Assembly: GCA_963827085.1 (NCBI GenBank)
Contig: CAWGZY010000001.1
Span: forward strand, 124,001 to 188,000
Origin: JAGVPT01 sp963827085
GTDB lineage: Bacteria; Bacteroidota; Ignavibacteria; UBA10030; UBA8401
Length of the DNA stretch: 64,000 nucleotides
Direction: 5' to 3'
The notes below the pieces were generated by a model. The model saw only the letters and a program-made list of their open reading frames with translations, was not told the DNA's origin and made no database searches. The translations under genes and the position numbers were made by a program. This document shows positions 58,978 through 64,000 of this stretch, in pieces (the first letter of the stretch is position 1; every line of letters begins with the position of its first letter).

Positions 58978-61900
58978 ATGTTTAAAGAGCTAACCGACAA
59001 AATAAATTATTCCGGCGTCGAAAAAGAGATTCTCGCGTTTTGGGAAGCGAATAAGATTTTTGAGCAAAGCATTTCTTCCCGCGAAGGGAAGCCGCAGTAC
59101 ACGTTTTACGAAGGTCCGCCGACCGCCAACGGGCGACCAGGCATTCATCATGTGATGGCGCGTGCGTTGAAAGACATCGTGTGCCGTTATAAGACAATGT
59201 CCGGATACCAGGTTCACCGCAAAGCTGGATGGGATACGCACGGTCTTCCCGTCGAGATCGAAGTCGAAAAAATGCTCGGAATAAAACACAAAGACGATAT
59301 TCTTGCATACGGCGTCGAGAAGTTCAACGAAGAATGCAGGAAATCTGTCTGGAAGTACAAGACCGAGTGGGAAACGATGACGCGCGAAATGGGGTACTGG
59401 GTAGACCTTTCCAACCCCTATATTACCTTTACCAACGAGTATATGGAATCAGTGTGGTGGGCGCTGAAACGATATTTTGATGGGGGGATGATCTACAAGG
59501 GCTACAAGATTCAGCCGTATTGCCCCCGTTGTGAAACGCCGCTGTCATCCCACGAAGTTGCGCTTGGATATAAAGATGTAAAGGATCCGAGCGTGTATGT
59601 AAAGATGAAAGTGAAGGGGGAAACGAACACATATTTCCTTGTCTGGACCACAACCCCGTGGACGCTTATTTCAAATGTCGCACTAGCAATCCATCCGGCG
59701 ATTGAATATGTCAAAGTTGAATTGATGAGCGGTGAAGAGGATGCTCTCGCCGGGACAGGAGAATTTCTCATCCTTGCAAAAGCGCGGCTCGGAGTTTTGA
59801 AAGACAAGTACAGAATTACGGCAGAGTTTGCAGGAAAAGCATTGATCGGGAAAGAATACGAACGCCTCTTTAACTATCATCAAACAAAAGAAAAAGGATG
59901 GTACGTCGTCGAGGCTGATTTTGTCACAACCGAAGACGGCTCCGGCATCGTTCACATGGCCCCCGCGTACGGCGAAGACGATTACCAGACAGGCCGCAAA
60001 TACGGCCTTCCGACAATTCATCCGGTCAACAAGTCGGGCGAATTTGACGAGACCGTGGTCGACTACAAAGGGAAGTTCGTCAAAGACGCGGATGCAGAAA
60101 TAATACAGGATTTAAAATCGCGTAACATTCTTTACAAAAAAGAAGCGTATCTTCACAGCTATCCGCATTGCTGGCGGTGTTCTTCGCCGCTGCTCTATTA
60201 TGCTCGGGAGTCATGGTACATCAGCACAACGAAGTACGCGCCGAGAATGATAGAATTGAACAAGCAGATCAACTGGATACCGCCGGAAACCGGTTCGGGC
60301 AGGTTCGGCAATTGGCTTGAGGAGAATAAAGATTGGGCGTTATCACGCGACCGGTACTGGGGAACGCCGCTCCCGATTTGGGTGTGCGAGAAATGCGGCC
60401 ATCTGAAATGTGTCGGCAGCGTCGAAGAGTTGAAGCGGGGGAAGAATTTTCCGCAGCCGCTCGATTTGCATAAGCCGTCCGTTGACCCCGTGACGTTTAC
60501 GTGCGAAAAATGCGGCGGCACAATGAAGCGTACTCCGGAGCTTATCGATGTCTGGTTCGATTCAGGAGCCATGCCGTTTGCTCAGTGGCATTATCCGTTC
60601 GAGAACGAAGAAACGTTCAACAAGGCGTACCCGGCAGATTTTATTTCTGAAGGCATCGACCAGACACGCGGCTGGTTTTATACGTTACATTCAATCGGAA
60701 CTTTTCTTTTCGACAAACCGGCGTTCAAAAATTGTCTGGTGAACGATCTGATCCTCGACAAACAGGGACAGAAGATGTCCAAGTCGAAAGGGAATACAGT
60801 CGACCCGTTTCAACTGATTGAAAAATACGGCGCCGATGCGACGCGGTGGTACCTCGTTTCCAACAGTCCGGTGTGGCGTCCGACGTTGTTCGATGAAGAA
60901 GGGATCGCGGAAGTCCAACGAAAGTTCTTCAGCACGCTGGTCAATACCTATTCCTTCTTCGCGCTGTATGCGAACATCGACAAGTTTTCTTACGAAGAAA
61001 GGCGCATTCCCGTTGCGGAACGGGCAGAAATCGACCGGTGGATTTTTTCATCGCTGAACACGCTCATCCGATCGTACACGCGCTTCATGGATGAATACGA
61101 TATTATGAAAGCCGCCCGCGCCGTGAGCGACTTCACAATAGATCAACTTTCCAATTGGTATGTTAGAAGGAACAGGCGCCGGTTTTGGAAGAGCGAAAGA
61201 GGAAAAGACAAAACTGCCGCGTATCAAACTCTGTATGAATGCCTGGTTGCCGTGACGAAGATGATGGCCCCGTTTGCCCCGTTTCTTGCGGATGAATTGT
61301 ACCGGGGATTGAATTCCGAGACGAAGAGCGAACGGTTTGAGTCGGTCCACCTTGCAACTCTTCAGGAAGTTGAAGTTGATGTTATCGACAAGGAACTTGA
61401 GGATCGGATGGATCGTGCGGTACGGATTGTCGGGATCGTGCGGGCGATGAGGATGAAGTCGAACCTCAAAGTACGGCAGCCGTTGAAGAAAATCATCGTG
61501 CCGATTTCGAATGAAGAGCAGAAGCAGTCCATCCTGAAAATGGAAGGAGTCATTCTGGACGAGATCAATGTAAAAACAATTGAGTTCGTCAACGACGAAT
61601 CCGACATCGTCATTAAAAAAGCCAAACCGAATTTTAGGACCCTCGGACAAAAATACGGCAAGCAGGTCCAGGCCGTTGCATCGAAAGTCCGCGAAATGAC
61701 GTCGCAGGAGATAACGTTGCTTCAGAAAACGGGCGTGTTCGCAATTCCTGTGAACGGCGATACGTTTTCCATCACGAAAGAAGACGTTGAAGTGCTCCAC
61801 GAAGACCTGCACGGCTGGCTCGTGGAAGCAGACGGCGGCTTGACGGTCGCACTCGACACGGAAATTACGCCGGACTTGCGGAATGAAGGCTTTGCGCGTG

Positions 61901-62139
61901 AGTTCGTCAACCGTGTGCAGAACATGAGGAAGGATGCAGGCTTCGATGTGACGGACAGAATTTCGATCTCCTATTCTGGTACCGATGTCTTGAGAACGGC
62001 CTTAGAAGCTATGCAAGAATACATTGCACATGAAACGCTCGCTGTCAACGTCAACTCCACGCTGCGCTCAGGAGAAATATCTTTGAAGGAAAACATCAAC
62101 GGCGAACTATGCGACATCAGCATTGAGAAGGCAAGGTAA
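58978..62139 (+). CDS. ileS: isoleucyl-tRNA synthetase
   Basis: A 1053-aa class I synthetase charging tRNA-Ile. The HIGH-type element is PGIHHVMAR in TANGRPGIHHVMARALKD, the KMSKS loop is KMSKSKGNTVDPF, and the editing domain carries LVWTTTPWTLISNVALAI. Two Cys pairs (VCEKCGHLKC and FTCEKCGGTM) form an insert near 480-525. The GRPGIHHVMAR form and the long C-terminus are those of the eukaryote-like/type 2 IleRS group, often linked to mupirocin tolerance in other bacteria. The ATG is at 58978; the frame opens at TTG 58969. The ileS - TraR/DksA - lspA - rluD order follows. Confidence 0.97.
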   Translation: MFKELTDKINYSGVEKEILAFWEANKIFEQSISSREGKPQYTFYEGPPTANGRPGIHHVMARALKDIVCRYKTMSGYQVHRKAGWDTHGLPVEIEVEKMLGIKHKDDILAYGVEKFNEECRKSVWKYKTEWETMTREMGYWVDLSNPYITFTNEYMESVWWALKRYFDGGMIYKGYKIQPYCPRCETPLSSHEVALGYKDVKDPSVYVKMKVKGETNTYFLVWTTTPWTLISNVALAIHPAIEYVKVELMSGEEDALAGTGEFLILAKARLGVLKDKYRITAEFAGKALIGKEYERLFNYHQTKEKGWYVVEADFVTTEDGSGIVHMAPAYGEDDYQTGRKYGLPTIHPVNKSGEFDETVVDYKGKFVKDADAEIIQDLKSRNILYKKEAYLHSYPHCWRCSSPLLYYARESWYISTTKYAPRMIELNKQINWIPPETGSGRFGNWLEENKDWALSRDRYWGTPLPIWVCEKCGHLKCVGSVEELKRGKNFPQPLDLHKPSVDPVTFTCEKCGGTMKRTPELIDVWFDSGAMPFAQWHYPFENEETFNKAYPADFISEGIDQTRGWFYTLHSIGTFLFDKPAFKNCLVNDLILDKQGQKMSKSKGNTVDPFQLIEKYGADATRWYLVSNSPVWRPTLFDEEGIAEVQRKFFSTLVNTYSFFALYANIDKFSYEERRIPVAERAEIDRWIFSSLNTLIRSYTRFMDEYDIMKAARAVSDFTIDQLSNWYVRRNRRRFWKSERGKDKTAAYQTLYECLVAVTKMMAPFAPFLADELYRGLNSETKSERFESVHLATLQEVEVDVIDKELEDRMDRAVRIVGIVRAMRMKSNLKVRQPLKKIIVPISNEEQKQSILKMEGVILDEINVKTIEFVNDESDIVIKKAKPNFRTLGQKYGKQVQAVASKVREMTSQEITLLQKTGVFAIPVNGDTFSITKEDVEVLHEDLHGWLVEADGGLTVALDTEITPDLRNEGFAREFVNRVQNMRKDAGFDVTDRISISYSGTDVLRTALEAMQEYIAHETLAVNVNSTLRSGEISLKENINGELCDISIEKAR

Positions 62140-62188
62140 ACACCGGAGAAGAATCTAATTCAATTTCTATCCATTTTGAGGAACATCC

Positions 62189-62713
62189 ATGGCAAAAGCA
62201 GTTACGGCGAAAAGAAAGATCGTCGGAGTGAAAAAAGGAGCTGGAAGTATGGCGACGAAAGCAAAACGGAAAAAAGTTGCCCCCAAAGCGGCAGATAAGA
62301 TTATGGCAAAAGCTGCGCCTGAAAAACGGCCAGTGAAAGTGAAGGGCTACGGGGTGAAAGATTTGGAGCGCTTCAAGGTGATTATCGTGGAGAAGAGGAA
62401 GGAGATTCTTGAAGAACTGCAGATTCTCAAAGAGAGCATGATGGATGTTACGACGGGCGAATATGCGAACGAGAACTCTACGTACTCAATGCACATGGAA
62501 CAGGGGACCGATGCAATGGAGAGGGAGAAAACATTTTTGTTCGCGTCGCGGGAAGGTAAATTTTTGAACTATCTCGAAGATGCGTTGAAACGGATAGAAA
62601 AAGGGACCTACGGATTTTGCACTGACTGCGGAAAACTGATCGAAAAAGAACGGCTGGAAGCGGTCCCTCATGCGCAACTTTGCATCCGCTGTAAAGTAAA
62701 AAAGGGCAGGTAA
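62189..62713 (+). CDS. TraR/DksA family zinc-finger protein
   Basis: A 174-aa protein. The N-terminal 55 residues are Lys/Ala-rich (AKAVTAKRKIVGVKKGAGSM, KRKKVAPKAADKIMAKAAPE), probably flexible and nucleic-acid-binding. A coiled coil from about 60 to 130 contains ERFKVIIVEKRKEILEEL. The zinc finger has Cys144, Cys147, Cys165 and Cys168 (FCTDCGKLIEKERL ... AQLCIRCK) with the standard C-x2-C-x17-C-x2-C spacing. Such proteins bind RNA polymerase's secondary channel. Placement between ileS and lspA is typical of this phylogenetic group. The Lys-rich extension is unusual for DksA. Confidence 0.92.
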   Translation: MAKAVTAKRKIVGVKKGAGSMATKAKRKKVAPKAADKIMAKAAPEKRPVKVKGYGVKDLERFKVIIVEKRKEILEELQILKESMMDVTTGEYANENSTYSMHMEQGTDAMEREKTFLFASREGKFLNYLEDALKRIEKGTYGFCTDCGKLIEKERLEAVPHAQLCIRCKVKKGR

Positions 62714-62746
62714 TGTATTTCGCCACAAGCTGCAGGAAAATGTGAC

Positions 62747-63358
62747 GTGAGAATATTATATGTGACGTTGTTTGTCGTTCTCGGAGACCAGGCGACAAAG
62801 CTCTTCATCAAAGGATTTTCAATCTCGGCGCTCGGTATTCATGTGAAAGGGATCCCTCTCGGTTCCACGATTCCGGTTCTTGGGAACTTTGGGCGGCTTA
62901 CCTACATCGAAAACCCCGGCATGGCGTTCGGTATCGATGTCGGCGGGAAGTTATTTTTCTCCGTTTTCTCCGTTATTGCGAGCATTGGCATTTTGTTCTA
63001 TTTATACAAAATGAGGAACGAGCGGTTGTTGTTCCGTTTTTCGCTCGCACTCATTCTCGGAGGCGCGATCGGTAATCTTATCGACCGTGTTTTTTACGGC
63101 GTGCTGTTCAACGACGGGGGATTGTTTTATGGAAAAGTCGTGGATTTCATTGACATTGATTTCTTTAACGTTTCCATCTTTGGATACCATCTCTCTCGCT
63201 GGCCTATCTTCAACATCGCTGATTCGTCGGTGACGATCGGCGTTTTGATCTTGCTCATCTTTCATCGAAGTTTCGTGATCGAGGAGGAAGAAATCGGGAA
63301 ACCATCCTTGGAACCCGCGGCGGCATCACCGGATACTCCGCCGAAAATACGTTCGTAA
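62747..63358 (+). CDS. lspA: lipoprotein signal peptidase (signal peptidase II)
   Basis: A 203-aa inner-membrane aspartyl protease that removes signal peptides from prolipoproteins. Family blocks are VVLGDQATK near 11-19, YIENPGMAFG near 54-63, GGAIGNLIDRV near 103-113, VVDFIDI near 129 and FNIADSSVTIG near 147-157; the two conserved Asp (NLIDR and NIADS) form the catalytic pair. Four spans are present. The last 35 residues form a charged tail. The start is GTG 62747, preceded by AGGA. Its substrates here include the lipoproteins encoded at 22709 and 51370. Confidence 0.95.
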   Translation: MRILYVTLFVVLGDQATKLFIKGFSISALGIHVKGIPLGSTIPVLGNFGRLTYIENPGMAFGIDVGGKLFFSVFSVIASIGILFYLYKMRNERLLFRFSLALILGGAIGNLIDRVFYGVLFNDGGLFYGKVVDFIDIDFFNVSIFGYHLSRWPIFNIADSSVTIGVLILLIFHRSFVIEEEEIGKPSLEPAAASPDTPPKIRS

Positions 63359-63408
63359 CCTTCCTACTATTCCGGCATTAGTATGTCCATGCGTGCGCCG
63401 ATTCCTCA

Positions 63409-64000
63409 ATGAAACGGAAATTCGACATCGTTGTTCCGGCCGGACAAAAAAAAGAACGGCTCGATGTATATCTGACGTCGCACGTTGAAAACGCGACGCG
63501 TACGAAAGTGCAGGATGCTATCCGCAACGGCGAAGTTGTCGTCAACGGAAAACGTATAAAAGCCAGCCACGCAATCATTCCAGGCGAAGTCATCCATGTA
63601 GAACTTTCCAAGCCGGAACCTCCGGAAGTCCTTCCAGAAAACATTCCTCTCGACATTGTCTACGAAGATCGGTATCTCCTCGTTGTGAATAAACCCGCGG
63701 GTATGGTTACACATCCGGCATACAAGAATTATTCCGGCACCCTCGTCAACGCGCTGCTCCATCATTCCCGTTCTCTTTCACAGCCGCATCCGCTGCGTCC
63801 GGGCATCGTTCATCGGCTGGATAAAGATACGTCGGGATTGCTTGTTGTTGCGAAGGATGAAACAACGCATCAAAAGCTTTCTCGGCAATTTGCCAACAAG
63901 ACGACGGAAAGGGAATACCGGGCGATTGTCTGGGGCGTGTTCAAATCTCCGGAGGGAATTATCGAAGCGTCCCTTGGCCGGAGTAAGAGCGACAGAAAAA
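63409..64000 (+). CDS. rluD: RluD-like 23S rRNA pseudouridine synthase (partial)
   Basis: The frame runs off the window's right edge, giving 197 codons. An S4 domain comes first (ERLDVYLTSHVENATRTKVQ, DAIRNGEVVVNGKRIKASH), then DIVYEDRYLLVVNKPAGMV and the catalytic block GIVHRLDKDTSGLLVVAK with Asp138. RluA/RluD enzymes isomerise uridines in rRNA. The ATG 63409 has no ribosome site, and a 9-codon ORF overlaps it at 63383-63412, possibly coupling its translation. RluD is the likely identity but RluC or RluA types cannot be excluded without the C-terminus. Confidence 0.9.
   Translation, partial: MKRKFDIVVPAGQKKERLDVYLTSHVENATRTKVQDAIRNGEVVVNGKRIKASHAIIPGEVIHVELSKPEPPEVLPENIPLDIVYEDRYLLVVNKPAGMVTHPAYKNYSGTLVNALLHHSRSLSQPHPLRPGIVHRLDKDTSGLLVVAKDETTHQKLSRQFANKTTEREYRAIVWGVFKSPEGIIEASLGRSKSDRK

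Noticed and set aside
1..64000. tRNA, rRNA and CRISPR loci
   Set aside because: Both strands were scanned by eye for T-loop and anticodon patterns, rRNA-like blocks and regularly spaced direct repeats; none was convincing.

Overview
This looks like a chromosomal window from a mid-GC, Gram-negative-type bacterium of the FCB group, most likely the Ignavibacteriota/Chlorobiota/Bacteroidota side. The grounds are the ileS - TraR/DksA zinc finger - lspA - rluD order at the right end, a TonB receptor with a carboxypeptidase-like N-terminal domain, a YfhO-type membrane protein, a multihaem-type cytochrome with TPRs, and ordinary Shine-Dalgarno sequences. This is inference from gene content; no rRNA, tRNA or CRISPR array was seen. 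Several genes carry single-base disruptions, so both real decay and assembly error (for example in a metagenome-assembled genome) must be kept in mind.

Layout. 0-9.7 kb: aroB, a PLP decarboxylase, a glycosyltransferase / phosphoesterase / HAD phosphatase run, a large six-hairpin glycosidase-like protein, a small membrane protein and a YdeI-like protein. 9.7-15.1 kb: an accessory-looking stretch with a W-x-x-G repeat protein, a dihaem cytochrome-TPR protein, a Tet-type efflux pump and a methyltransferase, separated by dense palindromic repeats, a frameshifted DUF559 nuclease cassette and a decayed modB. 15.2-18 kb: a SpoIIE phosphatase and a B12-binding radical SAM protein. 18-30.6 kb: the Kdp high-affinity K+ system, in the order kdpC - small ORF - kdpF - kdpA - kdpB - [4.07-kb insertion] - kdpD - kdpE. 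30.7-38.5 kb: suhB-like phosphatase, receiver-kinase, RAYT transposase with its REPs, murA, YfhO protein, glycosyltransferase. 38.7-43.4 kb: nikR plus a TonB receptor (probable nickel uptake) and a sodium:solute symporter. 43.9-54.7 kb: STAS protein, ligA, RodZ-like protein, hybrid kinase, response regulator, family-10-like glycosidase, larE, aroE. 55-64 kb: TPR protein (frameshifted), YggS, DivIVA, purine nucleoside phosphorylase, ileS, TraR/DksA, lspA and a partial rluD.

The most striking find is that the kdp locus is split by a discrete mobile element, 21387-25459. It has perfect 16-bp terminal inverted repeats, an 8-bp target duplication (TGTTTATT), an IS1-like DDE transposase and about 3 kb of passenger genes. 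Inside it a 65-bp block occurs twice, each copy followed by a hairpin pair whose stem bases covary, which suggests a structured regulatory RNA. The second find is a layered population of small palindromic elements: three MITE-like elements with CTAG ends, REPs tied to a RAYT transposase, and double hairpins flanking the DUF559 gene. Several neighbouring genes take their TAG stop codon from the edge of such a repeat.

Working together: KdpDE would sense K+ limitation and act at a T-rich KdpE-like box with an adjacent promoter upstream of kdpC, but kdpDE itself is now physically uncoupled from kdpCFAB. NikR sits with its receptor gene and a 27-bp inverted repeat that may be its operator. LarE, elsewhere in the window, builds the nickel-pincer cofactor, so nickel is a recurring theme.
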